A model generated the notes under the pieces. It had not been told where the DNA came from and ran no database searches. It saw only the letters and a list, made by a program, of their open reading frames with translations. Below, piece by piece: positions 17,150-25,917 of a stretch of 64,000 nt of DNA (positions within the stretch are counted from its first letter, which is position 1; the number at the start of each line of letters is the position of its first letter). A program made the translations under genes and the position numbers. Location of the stretch: positions 1 to 64,000 of the forward strand of contig NVWM01000003.1 in assembly GCA_002733665.1 (NCBI GenBank), written 5' to 3'. This stretch comes from Lutibacter sp. (GTDB lineage Bacteria > Bacteroidota > Bacteroidia > Flavobacteriales > Flavobacteriaceae).

Positions 17150-20100
17150 ATGAATAACAAAATAAATAAAGAATTTGGGCTTTCATCTTGGGCAATAAAC
17201 AACAAAACAACTATGTATGTTTTGATTGCCTTGATATTATATTTAGGGAGTGCTGCATACTTTAGTATGGCAAGAGAAAGTTTTCCTGAAATTAAAGAAA
17301 CTAAAATATATATTAGTTCTGTTTTTCCTGGAAATACAGCAGAAGATATTGAAAAACTGATTACTGATCCTATTGAAGATAAGTTAAAAACAGTAAGTAA
17401 TGTAATTGAAATCACTTCAAATTCTCAAGAAGATTTTTCAATGGTTATCGTAGAGTTTGATGAAAACATTACTGTTGATGCAGCTAAACAAAAAATAAAA
17501 GACGAACTCGACACAGAAACAGCAAGTGAAGATTGGCCAACTTTTAATGGTGCTAAAGTTGAACCAAATGTATTTGACTTAAATATTTCTGAAGAGTTTC
17601 CAATTCTTAACATCAATGTTTCTGGAGATTATCCTGTAGATAAATTAAAATTATATGCTGAATATCTTCAAGATGAAATAGAAAATCTGCCAGAAATAAA
17701 AACTGTTGATATTCGTGGAGCACAAGATAGAGAAGTAGAAGTTGCAGTAGATATTTTTAAAATGATGGCGGCAAAAGTGAGTTTTGATGATGTTATCAAC
17801 GCTATCAATAGAGAAAACACTACGATTTCTGCAGGAAATTTAATCTCAAGTGGACAACGTCGTACAATCCGTATTATTGGTGAAATTGAGACTCCAAACG
17901 AATTAAATGATTTTGTTGTAAAATCTGAAAATGGAAATTCAGTTTATATCAGAGATATTGCTGAGGTTACTTTTAAAGATGAAGATAAAACCTCTTACGC
18001 AAGAGAGTTTGGCGACCCAATAGTTTCTGTAGTAATGCTTGATGTAAAAAAGCGTTCTGGAAAAAACATGGTTGAAGCCGTTGAAAAAATCTTAAAAATA
18101 AAAGACGACGCTGTAAAGAATGTCTTTCCGCAAGATTTAACAATTACTGTTGCTAATGATCAATCAGCAAAAACAGTTGGTCAAGTTGATGATTTGGTAA
18201 ACAATATCATTTTCGGAATTATCTTAGTAGTAGTTGTTTTAATGTTTTTCCTTGGATTCAAAAACGCACTTTTTGTTGGGTTTGCAATTCCTATGTCAAT
18301 GTTTATGTCATTAATGATATTAAACGCCATGGGATATACTATGAATACCATGATTCTTTTCGGATTGATTATGGGTCTTGGAATGCTTGTAGATAATGGG
18401 ATTGTAGTTGTTGAAAACGCCTATAGATTGATGGAAGAAGAAGGCATGAGTAGGATTGAAGCTGCAAAAAAAGGGATTGGAGAAATTGCTTTTCCTATTA
18501 TTATTTCTACAGCAACAACTGTCGCAGCATTTGTTCCTTTAGGGCTTTGGCCTGGAGTTATGGGACAATTTATGGTTTATTTCCCTATAACATTATCTGT
18601 CGTTTTAGGTTCGTCATTATTTGTTGCTATATTCTTTAACTCTGTGATGGTATCTCAGTTTATGACAATAGAAGATGAAAATATGCCTTTAAAACGTATT
18701 GTTATTATTTCTGTTAGTTTATTTATTTTAGGATTATTGATTTTCTTTTTAGGAGGCACCTATAAAGCAATAGGAACTATAATGATGTTCACTGCAGTAA
18801 TGTTGTGGGTTTACAGATTGTTTTTAAGAAAATGGGCAAACTATTTCCAACGGAAAATATTACCTCGTTGGGAACGTTTATATGAAAAAACTTTACGCGC
18901 TTCTTTAAAAGGATGGAGACCTTATGTTATTACTATTAGTACAGTACTACTTCTTTTCTTTGCTTTTGCCGGTTTTGGAATTTCGGTTAAGGAAAAACGA
19001 ACTAAAATTAATTTTTTCCCAGACAATACACCAAATCAAATTATTGTGTACATAGAATATCCTCAAGGTACAGATATTGCAAAAACCAATATGATTACCA
19101 AAGATATTGAAGAGCGTGTTTATGCGACAATCAATGAAGAAGCATATAAAGATGGAGATTATAATTTCTTAACCGAAAGCACAGTTTCTCAAGTTGGTGA
19201 AGGCTCTGGAAATCCACAAACAGATGGTGGATCAGTTGACGCTATGCCTCATAGAGCAAAAATCACCGCAACATTACGTGAATTTAAATATAGGCGTGGT
19301 GCAGATAGTCAAGAACTGCAAAAGAAGATTCAAGAAACATTAAAAGATGTATATCCTGGAATTTCTATTTCTGTTGAAAAAGATGCTGTTGGTCCTCCTG
19401 TAGGCTATCCAATCAATATAGAACTCGAAGGAGAGAATTATACAGAATTGATTGCTACAGCCGAAAAAATGCGTGATTTTATCAACTCTAAAAACATTCA
19501 AGGTATTGACGAATTAAAAATTGATGTGAGTAAATCAAAACCATCAATGGAAGTTGTGGTTGATCGAAAAAAAGCAGGAGAATTAGGTGTAACCGCAGGA
19601 CAAGTTGGACAACAATTACGTAATGCTGTTTTTGGAGCTAAAGCAGGAATATATAAAAAAGACGGAGATGATTATGATATTTATATTCGTTTTAATGAAG
19701 AAGATAGATACAGCACAAGTGCTATTTTTAATCAAAAAATAACATTTAGAGATCCAGCATCAGGAAAAATTAAGGAAGTTCCTGTATCTGCAGTAACGAC
19801 ACAAAAAAATACGTCTGGATTTAGTTCTATAAAACACAAAGAAACAAAACGTGTTGTAACTGTATATTCAGCATTATCTCCAGGATTTACTGATGCTGGA
19901 GCAATTGTATCTCAAATTCAAAATGAAATGCATTCATTTACTGAAAAGCCAAAGGAAGTTAAGATTGATTATACTGGTCAAATTGAAGAGCAAACCAAAC
20001 AAATGAACTTTTTAATGGGAGCATTTTTTACCGGTTTAGGATTGATTTTCTTTATTTTGATATTTCAATTTAACTCCGTTTCAAAACCTGCAATTATTAT

Positions 20101-20635
20101 GATTGCCATCTTTTTAAGTTTGATTGGTGTTTTTGGAGGACTTATAATCACAGGAAATTCATTTGTAATTATGATGTCTATGATGGGAATTATTTCACTC
20201 GCAGGAATTGTAGTGAATAATGGTGTGGTACTCTTAGATTATACACAATTATTGATTGATAGAAAAAAAGTTGAACATCTTATTGATAAAGATGAGTACG
20301 TAGACACAGAAACTCTATTTGAGGCTATTGTAAATGGAGGAAAAGCACGTTTACGTCCTGTATTGTTAACTGCAATTACAACCATTCTTGGTTTAATTCC
20401 GTTAGCAACAGGTTTAAACATTAATTTCTTTACCCTTGCAAGTGATTTTAATGCCAATATATATGTTGGAGGTGATAACGTTATTTTTTGGGGACCACTA
20501 GCAAAAACTGTTATTTATGGATTGTTTGTTGCTACTTTTTTAACATTGATTATAGTTCCAATATTATTTTTCTTGGTTACAAAATTTAAAATGTGGTTAA
20601 AAAGAAAAGTAGCACCTAAAACAGTTATTAATTAA
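17150..20635 (+). CDS. RND-family efflux transporter permease
   Basis: This 1161-residue inner-membrane pump uses the proton gradient to export substrates. It has the RND layout: one N-terminal helix, a porter/docking loop (about 40-340), six helices (about 345-560), a second large loop and six more helices. The TM4 relay reads LVDNGIVVVENA near residue 414, an Asp-Asn variant of the Asp-Asp pair in AcrB. An insertion near residues 535-570 adds two hydrophobic segments, making it longer than AcrB (about 1050). Substrate not predictable. Confidence 0.94.
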   Translation: MNNKINKEFGLSSWAINNKTTMYVLIALILYLGSAAYFSMARESFPEIKETKIYISSVFPGNTAEDIEKLITDPIEDKLKTVSNVIEITSNSQEDFSMVIVEFDENITVDAAKQKIKDELDTETASEDWPTFNGAKVEPNVFDLNISEEFPILNINVSGDYPVDKLKLYAEYLQDEIENLPEIKTVDIRGAQDREVEVAVDIFKMMAAKVSFDDVINAINRENTTISAGNLISSGQRRTIRIIGEIETPNELNDFVVKSENGNSVYIRDIAEVTFKDEDKTSYAREFGDPIVSVVMLDVKKRSGKNMVEAVEKILKIKDDAVKNVFPQDLTITVANDQSAKTVGQVDDLVNNIIFGIILVVVVLMFFLGFKNALFVGFAIPMSMFMSLMILNAMGYTMNTMILFGLIMGLGMLVDNGIVVVENAYRLMEEEGMSRIEAAKKGIGEIAFPIIISTATTVAAFVPLGLWPGVMGQFMVYFPITLSVVLGSSLFVAIFFNSVMVSQFMTIEDENMPLKRIVIISVSLFILGLLIFFLGGTYKAIGTIMMFTAVMLWVYRLFLRKWANYFQRKILPRWERLYEKTLRASLKGWRPYVITISTVLLLFFAFAGFGISVKEKRTKINFFPDNTPNQIIVYIEYPQGTDIAKTNMITKDIEERVYATINEEAYKDGDYNFLTESTVSQVGEGSGNPQTDGGSVDAMPHRAKITATLREFKYRRGADSQELQKKIQETLKDVYPGISISVEKDAVGPPVGYPINIELEGENYTELIATAEKMRDFINSKNIQGIDELKIDVSKSKPSMEVVVDRKKAGELGVTAGQVGQQLRNAVFGAKAGIYKKDGDDYDIYIRFNEEDRYSTSAIFNQKITFRDPASGKIKEVPVSAVTTQKNTSGFSSIKHKETKRVVTVYSALSPGFTDAGAIVSQIQNEMHSFTEKPKEVKIDYTGQIEEQTKQMNFLMGAFFTGLGLIFFILIFQFNSVSKPAIIMIAIFLSLIGVFGGLIITGNSFVIMMSMMGIISLAGIVVNNGVVLLDYTQLLIDRKKVEHLIDKDEYVDTETLFEAIVNGGKARLRPVLLTAITTILGLIPLATGLNINFFTLASDFNANIYVGGDNVIFWGPLAKTVIYGLFVATFLTLIIVPILFFLVTKFKMWLKRKVAPKTVIN

Positions 20636-20656
20636 TTATTCAAAACACAATTTTTA

Positions 20657-20688
20657 AAATCCGAAGTCTTTGACTTTGGATTTTTTTT
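20657..20688 (+). terminator. Terminator of the TetR-RND operon
   Basis: The stem AAATCCGAAGTC / GACTTTGGATTT (one mismatch) with a 3-base loop is followed by a run of T, 22 bases after the permease stop. Confidence 0.85.
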
Positions 20689-20715
20689 GATGTTATAAAA
20701 AAGTATCTTGCATTA

Positions 20716-21189
20716 ATGAATCCTCAAAAATCATATACCATTGAAGAAGCCAAGCGAGCATTGGAACGTTATTGCGTTTATCAAGATAGATGTCATAAAG
20801 AAATTATTTCAAAATTATATGATTACAGAATGATTCCTGAAACTCATGATATAATTATAGTACATCTTATTGAACATAATTTTTTAAATGAAGAACGCTT
20901 CTCTAAAAGTTTCGCAAGAGGGAAATTCAGAATAAAAAAATGGGGCAAGCAACGAATTGTTCGTGAATTAAAATTCAGAGATATATCAGCCTATAATATA
21001 AAAACAGCATTGAAAGAGATTGACGAAAAGGATTACATCAATACATTCAATGAACTTGCTCAAAAACGATTTGATGCTATTAAAGAAAGCCATCCTCAAA
21101 AAAAGAGGAAGAAATTGGCAGATTATTTACTGTATAGAGGTTGGGAGTCAAATTTGATTTATGCTAAAATCAATGAGTTAATTAAATAA
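20716..21189 (+). CDS. recX: Regulatory protein RecX
   Basis: This 157-residue RecX-family protein would modulate RecA filament formation in the cytoplasm. It is built of three-helix repeats, with motifs such as CHKEIISKLYDY (about 22-33), NEERFSKSFARGKF (about 58-71) and the C-terminal LADYLLYRGWESNLI. recA is not in this window. It is monocistronic, with a terminator on the upstream side and a repeat downstream. Confidence 0.88.
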   Translation: MNPQKSYTIEEAKRALERYCVYQDRCHKEIISKLYDYRMIPETHDIIIVHLIEHNFLNEERFSKSFARGKFRIKKWGKQRIVRELKFRDISAYNIKTALKEIDEKDYINTFNELAQKRFDAIKESHPQKKRKKLADYLLYRGWESNLIYAKINELIK

Positions 21190-21193
21190 AAAA

Positions 21194-21260
21194 TGTCATT
21201 CTGAATGAAATGAAGAATCTATTATTAAAATAAGATTTTTCGACTTCGCTCAAAATGACA
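21194..21260. repeat. Palindromic dispersed repeat, TGTCATT...AATGACA type
   Basis: A 67-bp element begins TGTCATTCTGAATGAAATGAAG and ends CGCTCAAAATGACA. Its outer arms are complementary. It fills most of the gap between the convergent recX and M13 peptidase genes and may act as a two-way terminator. Related copies occur at 33,854 and 62,569. Confidence 0.75.
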
Positions 21261-21288
21261 TTCAAACTGATTTTTCAATCAAGTTATA

Positions 21289-23376
21289 TTACCAAATCCT
21301 TACTCTATCTTCAGGTTTTATATACATGTTATCTCCTTCTTTAATGTCAAACGCTTCATAAAAAGCATCTACATTTTGAAGAGGCATTACTGCTCTATAC
21401 ATTCCCGGAGAATGTGTATTTGTTTTAATTAAGTTTTTCAAAGCATCATCTCTCATCTTAGTTCTCCAAATAGTTCCCCAAGACATGAAGAAACGTTGCT
21501 CTGGAGTAAACCCATCAATAGATTCTGTTTGACCGCTTTCTTTTAACGCAATTTGAAGTCCGTCATAAGCAGCACTAACTCCACCTAAATCTCCAATATT
21601 TTCTCCTAAAGTAAATTTACCATTCAGTTTAACCTCTGGCAATGCTTCAACAGCACTATACTGATCTTCAAGCTGCTTACCTAAAGCAGTAAACTTCGTT
21701 AAATCATCTTCTGTCCACCAGTTATTTAAGTTTCCATCTCCATCATAACGAGATCCTGAATCATCAAAACAATGAGAGATCTCATGACCAATAACTGCTC
21801 CAATTCCACCATAATTTACAGCATCATCTGCTTGGTAGTTATAGAAAGGTGGCTGTAAGATTGCCGCTGGAAATACAATTTCATTATAAGGAGGCATAAA
21901 GTAAGCGTTTACAACTTGAGGAGCCATCATCCACTCACTCTTGTCAACTTCTTTTCCTAGTTTTGCCCAATCTTCTTTAAAACTCCATTTCTTTAAGTTT
22001 AATGTATTATCAAAATAGGTTCCTCCATCTTTAACACTTGTAGATGCTAATGCTGAATAATCTTTCCAAACATCAGGATATGCAATTTTTACATTCATTT
22101 TTCGCAATTTTTCAATCGCTTTCTCCTTTGTTTCAGGAGCCATCCATTCAATATTGTTAATTCTATTTTCAAAAGCAAGCATCACATTTTTAATCATTTT
22201 GTCAGCTTTTACTTTTGCTTCTGGCGGAAACTTAGCATCTACATATAACTTTCCTAATGCTTCACCTATACTTCCATTTAATGTGCCTAAAGCTCTCTCT
22301 TCACGATCTCTCATTGCTTTAGCTCCGGTTAAATCTCTTCCATAAAATTCCCAGTTTGCTTTTTCAATATCTGTTGATAAATATCCTGCGTTTACATCAA
22401 TAACTGACCAACGTAAATAGTTTTTCCAATCATCAACATTGTTTTCTTTTAACAGCGTTTCTAAAGCTGTAAAATATCCTGGATCAGTTACAATAACTGT
22501 ATCTAAACTCTTTGCTCCAATACCATCAAAATATGCTCTCCAATTTATTGAAGGAGTCATTTTATTTAAATCAGCCATAGATTTAGGATTGAAACGCTTA
22601 CGAGCATCTCTCCTATCTTCTTTGGTCATTCTTGGTGCAGCCATACGAGTTTCAAATGCTAAAACTTTATCTGCATTTGCTTTCGCCTCTTCTTCTGTAT
22701 CTCCAATAATCTGTAACATACGAGCGACATGAGTACGATATTTCTCTCTTTTCGCTTTTGTATCTTCATCCATGTCTACATAGTAATCTCTTGATAACCC
22801 AAGTGTTCCTCCACCTAAAAATCCTGCATTGATATTACTGTTTTTTGGGTGAGAACCAACTCCAGCTCCAAAGAAACCAATACCACCATAAGGTTCCATT
22901 TCTATTAACAATTTTTGTAAATCATCTATGTTTTTTACTGCATCTACTTTTGCTAAATAAGGTTTTAAAGGTTCAATTCCTTGCTTATCTCTTGCAACAG
23001 TATCCATAATTGACTCAAAAAGGTTTACTGCTTTTTGCTGGTCAGTCATTGTCTTCACATTTGCAGCATCTTTTAAAGTGGATTCTCCTTTTGCAATTGC
23101 TTCTTTTAAAATTGCCAATGCATCTGCATCGGTTGTTTTTCGCAATTCATTAAAACTTCCCCAACTTGTTCTATCAGATGGAATTTCAGTGTTTTCTAAC
23201 CAACTTCCGTTTACATATTTAAAAAAATCATCACTTGGTTTTATAGTAGGATCCATTTTTGCTAAATCGATTCCTGGAATTTTTGGTGTTTCAACTTCTT
23301 TTTTACAAGAATTTAAAGTTACACCTACAGCAACTGCGATAGTAAGCAATCCTGCTTTGATATAGTTTGTTTTCAT
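21289..23376 (-). CDS. M13-family (neprilysin-like) zinc metallopeptidase lipoprotein
   Basis: This 695-residue exported endopeptidase has a lipobox-like N-terminus (LNSCKKE, Cys24). The helical N-terminal M13 domain covers about 40-420 and the catalytic domain follows. The zinc motif HEISH lies near residue 530 (VIGHEISHCFDD), the third ligand is in ENIGDLGG near residue 590, and a C-terminal RVRIW end is present. All catalytic elements are intact. It probably degrades peptides in the periplasm or at the cell surface. It is monocistronic. Confidence 0.93.
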   Translation of the reverse strand: MKTNYIKAGLLTIAVAVGVTLNSCKKEVETPKIPGIDLAKMDPTIKPSDDFFKYVNGSWLENTEIPSDRTSWGSFNELRKTTDADALAILKEAIAKGESTLKDAANVKTMTDQQKAVNLFESIMDTVARDKQGIEPLKPYLAKVDAVKNIDDLQKLLIEMEPYGGIGFFGAGVGSHPKNSNINAGFLGGGTLGLSRDYYVDMDEDTKAKREKYRTHVARMLQIIGDTEEEAKANADKVLAFETRMAAPRMTKEDRRDARKRFNPKSMADLNKMTPSINWRAYFDGIGAKSLDTVIVTDPGYFTALETLLKENNVDDWKNYLRWSVIDVNAGYLSTDIEKANWEFYGRDLTGAKAMRDREERALGTLNGSIGEALGKLYVDAKFPPEAKVKADKMIKNVMLAFENRINNIEWMAPETKEKAIEKLRKMNVKIAYPDVWKDYSALASTSVKDGGTYFDNTLNLKKWSFKEDWAKLGKEVDKSEWMMAPQVVNAYFMPPYNEIVFPAAILQPPFYNYQADDAVNYGGIGAVIGHEISHCFDDSGSRYDGDGNLNNWWTEDDLTKFTALGKQLEDQYSAVEALPEVKLNGKFTLGENIGDLGGVSAAYDGLQIALKESGQTESIDGFTPEQRFFMSWGTIWRTKMRDDALKNLIKTNTHSPGMYRAVMPLQNVDAFYEAFDIKEGDNMYIKPEDRVRIW

Positions 23377-23456
23377 GTTTTTTAATTTAGTTTTTATTCT
23401 TTTGCTAATTTAGTTTAAATCTATGCTTATTAGCCCTTTGAGTAATATATTAACAT

Positions 23457-24122
23457 TTATTTAAGAGGTTTCTTCTTTTTAATAGCTCCTTTTTTTAATG
23501 GTATTAATTCTCTGGACTTTTTATTATTTTCGTTTTGAAGAGTTTTAATTGTTTTAATTTCGTTCTTACTTGATGATGGTTTTACATCAATAGTTTCTAT
23601 TGGCTCAGAAACAACATCTAATTCCTGTTCGTATTCTTCAATCTTATAGATAATGTTAATCTTCTCGTTTAATGCCGAAAAAGCATCTAAAACACTTGTC
23701 ACTTCAGTCATTACTTCTTGTTCTGAAATACTTGTTATTGTTGACATATCATCTAATCGCAAAGCATGATTTCGCAATACATTGAATCTAATTTTTATAT
23801 CAGGACGATCTAATTTTTTTATATCAATAGTGTCTGAAGCATTTGCAACCAACTCTGCTAATTCCATAGCATTTAACAAGGCTTGGCTCTTTGTAGTCTT
23901 GTTATATCCGTCAATTTTAGATTGTATCATCTGATACTCCAACCAAGTTTCTATTTCTTTTTTTGCTTTTGGAGATAGTGTGATTCCAATACTACTAACA
24001 TTCACATCTTGCTGCGCAAGGCTATCAATTGAATCGCTAGTTGTTTCAAGTTTATTATTATCTGACTTACAAGAAATCGTCAAAAACAATACTAATACTA
24101 TGTAAATAATCTGTCTATTCAT
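23457..24122 (-). CDS. Lipoprotein of unknown function
   Basis: This 221-residue predicted lipoprotein has a lipobox at Cys18 (LFLTISC). An acidic helical body follows, with a Lys-rich C-terminal tail (IPLKKGAIKKKKPLK). An in-frame upstream Met at 24215 would place an atypical polar stretch before the signal peptide, so the internal Met at 24122 is taken as start. It is divergent from the conserved small gene at 24,224. No known domain recognised. Confidence 0.7.
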   Translation of the reverse strand: MNRQIIYIVLVLFLTISCKSDNNKLETTSDSIDSLAQQDVNVSSIGITLSPKAKKEIETWLEYQMIQSKIDGYNKTTKSQALLNAMELAELVANASDTIDIKKLDRPDIKIRFNVLRNHALRLDDMSTITSISEQEVMTEVTSVLDAFSALNEKINIIYKIEEYEQELDVVSEPIETIDVKPSSSKNEIKTIKTLQNENNKKSRELIPLKKGAIKKKKPLK

Positions 24123-24223
24123 ATTTTTGAAGTGTGTAAAAATAGTAATTATTCTACTCTTACTAAAAGTTTTAACAATTGTTTCTCTACTTTTGCTGCT
24201 CATAAAAATAATCACTTTTTAAT

Positions 24224-24706
24224 ATGTTTGTTGACTTTACTAAACTTCCTAACGAATCTAAAATTTGGATTTACCAATCGAGTAGAAAATTCTATCCTGA
24301 AGAGGTGAAAGAAATCACTCAAAAGATTGAAGGCTTTTTAACTTCTTGGAATGATAATGGAAATGAAATCATCGCTTCCTATCAAATCAAATACGATCGT
24401 TTTATAATTTTTGCTGTTGATCAAACATTGGAATCTCTTTCTGTAACTGCTATTGATGATTCTGTTTTGTTCATTTTGTCTTTACAAGCAACATACGAAG
24501 TAGAACTTCTAGACAAGTTAAATGTCTCTTTTAAGCAAGGTGAATATGTGCAATACAAAGATTTAAAAGAATTTCAAAAATTGGTGAAAAAGAAGGCTGT
24601 TTCTGCGAAAACTATAGTATTCAATAATTTGATTAACACCAAAGAAGAGTTAGCAGATAATTGGGAAATCCCAATTACTGATAGTTGGCATAATCGGTTT
24701 TTGTAA
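24224..24706 (+). CDS. Conserved flavobacterial protein, often mislabelled ABC transporter ATPase
   Basis: This 160-residue cytoplasmic protein starts MFVDFTKLPNESKIWIYQSS. To my knowledge related proteins in Flavobacteriaceae carry the label ABC transporter ATPase, but no Walker A, Walker B or signature motif is visible, so that label is unsupported. Its last 33 codons (FNNLINTKEELADNWEIP region) recur in diverged form directly after hisIE at 32,028. It lies upstream of the his leader with a 150-base gap to the promoter. Confidence 0.75.
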   Translation: MFVDFTKLPNESKIWIYQSSRKFYPEEVKEITQKIEGFLTSWNDNGNEIIASYQIKYDRFIIFAVDQTLESLSVTAIDDSVLFILSLQATYEVELLDKLNVSFKQGEYVQYKDLKEFQKLVKKKAVSAKTIVFNNLINTKEELADNWEIPITDSWHNRFL

Positions 24707-24750
24707 TTTAGTATGACTCTTAACTCATTAAAAATTAACTTCGCTTAGAT

Positions 24751-24772
24751 GTGCTGAACTTGTTTCAGTATC
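24751..24772. repeat. Short hairpin repeat after the small conserved gene
   Basis: GTGCTGAACTTGTTTCAGTATC forms a CTGAAC-TTG-TTTCAG stem. A near copy (TCTGAACTTGTTTCAGAATC) lies after sucB at 52,252. It may be a weak terminator. Confidence 0.55.
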
Positions 24773-24834
24773 CCCCTTAAACAATTAAATGGAATACATT
24801 CAGCAAAACTTTTTTTAAAATAATTTAAAAAGAA

Positions 24835-24865
24835 TTTGCAAGAAGATTAAAACTATATATCTTTG
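24835..24865 (+). promoter_or_regulatory. Promoter of the histidine operon
   Basis: TTTG (24835-24838), 19 bases, then TATCTTTG (24858-24865) is a full match to the Bacteroidota promoter consensus. Transcription should start near 24871, 14 bases before the leader-peptide ATG. Confidence 0.75.
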
Positions 24866-24884
24866 AGCCAACATAATAATCGAA

Positions 24885-24947
24885 ATGAATACAAATCAAT
24901 TACATCATCGCCATTTTCATACTTGCACTCAAGCGAGAAGAAAGTGA
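24885..24947 (+). CDS. hisL: Histidine operon leader peptide
   Basis: This 20-codon ORF reads MNTNQLHHRHFHTCTQARRK. Four of its codons 7-12 encode histidine (HHRHFH), the mark of a his attenuator leader peptide. It lies between the operon promoter and an intrinsic terminator upstream of hisG. Ribosome stalling at these codons when histidyl-tRNA is scarce should favour the antiterminator. Confidence 0.88.
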   Translation: MNTNQLHHRHFHTCTQARRK

Positions 24948-25007
24948 TATATGTAATTTAATATAAATTTTTCTGAAACCCGTTTGAGTAAATCAAACGG
25001 GTTTTTT
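24927..25007 (+). promoter_or_regulatory. Histidine attenuator (antiterminator and terminator)
   Basis: The terminator stem AACCCGTTTGA / TCAAACGGGTT (24977-25003) is followed by TTTTG. Within the leader ORF, ACTCAAGCG (24927-24935) can pair with CGTTTGAGT (24981-24989), with one G-U, and so break the terminator. This is a classical leader-peptide attenuation switch for the downstream hisGDCBHAF-IE genes. Confidence 0.8.
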
Positions 25008-25059
25008 GTGTTCACAATTCTCCTTCTCCTTGGTTTACTCAAACAATAAAAAAGAAGTA

Positions 25060-25917
25060 ATGAGTAAACTTAAAATTGCGATTCAAAAAAGTGGAAGATT
25101 GAATGAAGATTCCATCAAACTATTAAAAAGTTGTGGTATCAACATTAAAAATGGGATAGATCAACTTAAAGTCGAAGTATCAAATTTCCCAATAGAATTA
25201 TTATACCTCAGAAACTCTGATATTCCTCAATATCTAGAAGATGGAGTTGTTGATATTGCTATAATAGGAGAGAACTTATTGATAGAGAAGCAAAAACAAG
25301 TTAAGGTTGTTGAAAAATTAGGGTTTTCAAAATGTAGAGTTTCATTAGCAGTTCCAAAAAACGTTGAAAATGAAACTTTAAACTATTTTAAAGGTAAAAA
25401 AATTGCGACTTCATATCCGAATACTGTTCAATCCTATTTAGATAAAAACAATATTAAAGCTGATATACATGTTATTTCTGGTTCTGTGGAGATTGCGCCG
25501 AATATTGGTCTTGCTGATGGTATATGTGATATCGTGAGTTCAGGAAGTACACTCTTTAAAAATGGTTTAAAAGAAACACAAGTTATTTTAAAATCAGAAG
25601 CAGTATTGGCTAAGAGTAAATACTTGAATGAAGAAAAAGAGGCTATTCTATCACGTTTACTTTTTAGAATTCAGGCAGTACTTAGAGCAAAAAATACGAA
25701 GTATATATTAATGAATGTACCTAATGAAAATATTGAAAAAGTAACTTCAATTTTACCTGTATTAAAAAGCCCAACGATTTTACCATTAGCAAGAGAAGGT
25801 TGGAGTTCTTTGCACAGTGTTATAAAAGAGAATGAGTTTTGGGAAGTAATTGATGAATTGAAATCTACTGGTGCAGAGGGAATTTTAGTAGTTCCAATTG
25901 ATAAAATGGTTATATGA
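25060..25917 (+). CDS. hisG: ATP phosphoribosyltransferase (long form)
   Basis: HisG joins ATP and PRPP in the first, feedback-controlled step of histidine synthesis. From the ATG giving MSKLKIAIQKSGRL it has 285 residues, the long form with a C-terminal regulatory domain (about 210-285). Motifs GVVDIAIIGENLL and SGSTLFKNGL (PRPP binding) are present. A reading-frame extension to 25006 is not used: it overlaps the attenuator tail. hisD begins on ATGATG overlapping the hisG stop. Confidence 0.96.
   Translation: MSKLKIAIQKSGRLNEDSIKLLKSCGINIKNGIDQLKVEVSNFPIELLYLRNSDIPQYLEDGVVDIAIIGENLLIEKQKQVKVVEKLGFSKCRVSLAVPKNVENETLNYFKGKKIATSYPNTVQSYLDKNNIKADIHVISGSVEIAPNIGLADGICDIVSSGSTLFKNGLKETQVILKSEAVLAKSKYLNEEKEAILSRLLFRIQAVLRAKNTKYILMNVPNENIEKVTSILPVLKSPTILPLAREGWSSLHSVIKENEFWEVIDELKSTGAEGILVVPIDKMVI

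Noticed and set aside
24224-24706. Assignment of the 160-residue protein as an ABC transporter ATPase
   Set aside because: No Walker A, Walker B or ABC signature is visible, so the label common in databases is not adopted.
25006-25059. Longer hisG reading frame starting at 25006
   Set aside because: The extension overlaps the attenuator and does not resemble HisG N-termini, which begin at the ATG at 25060.
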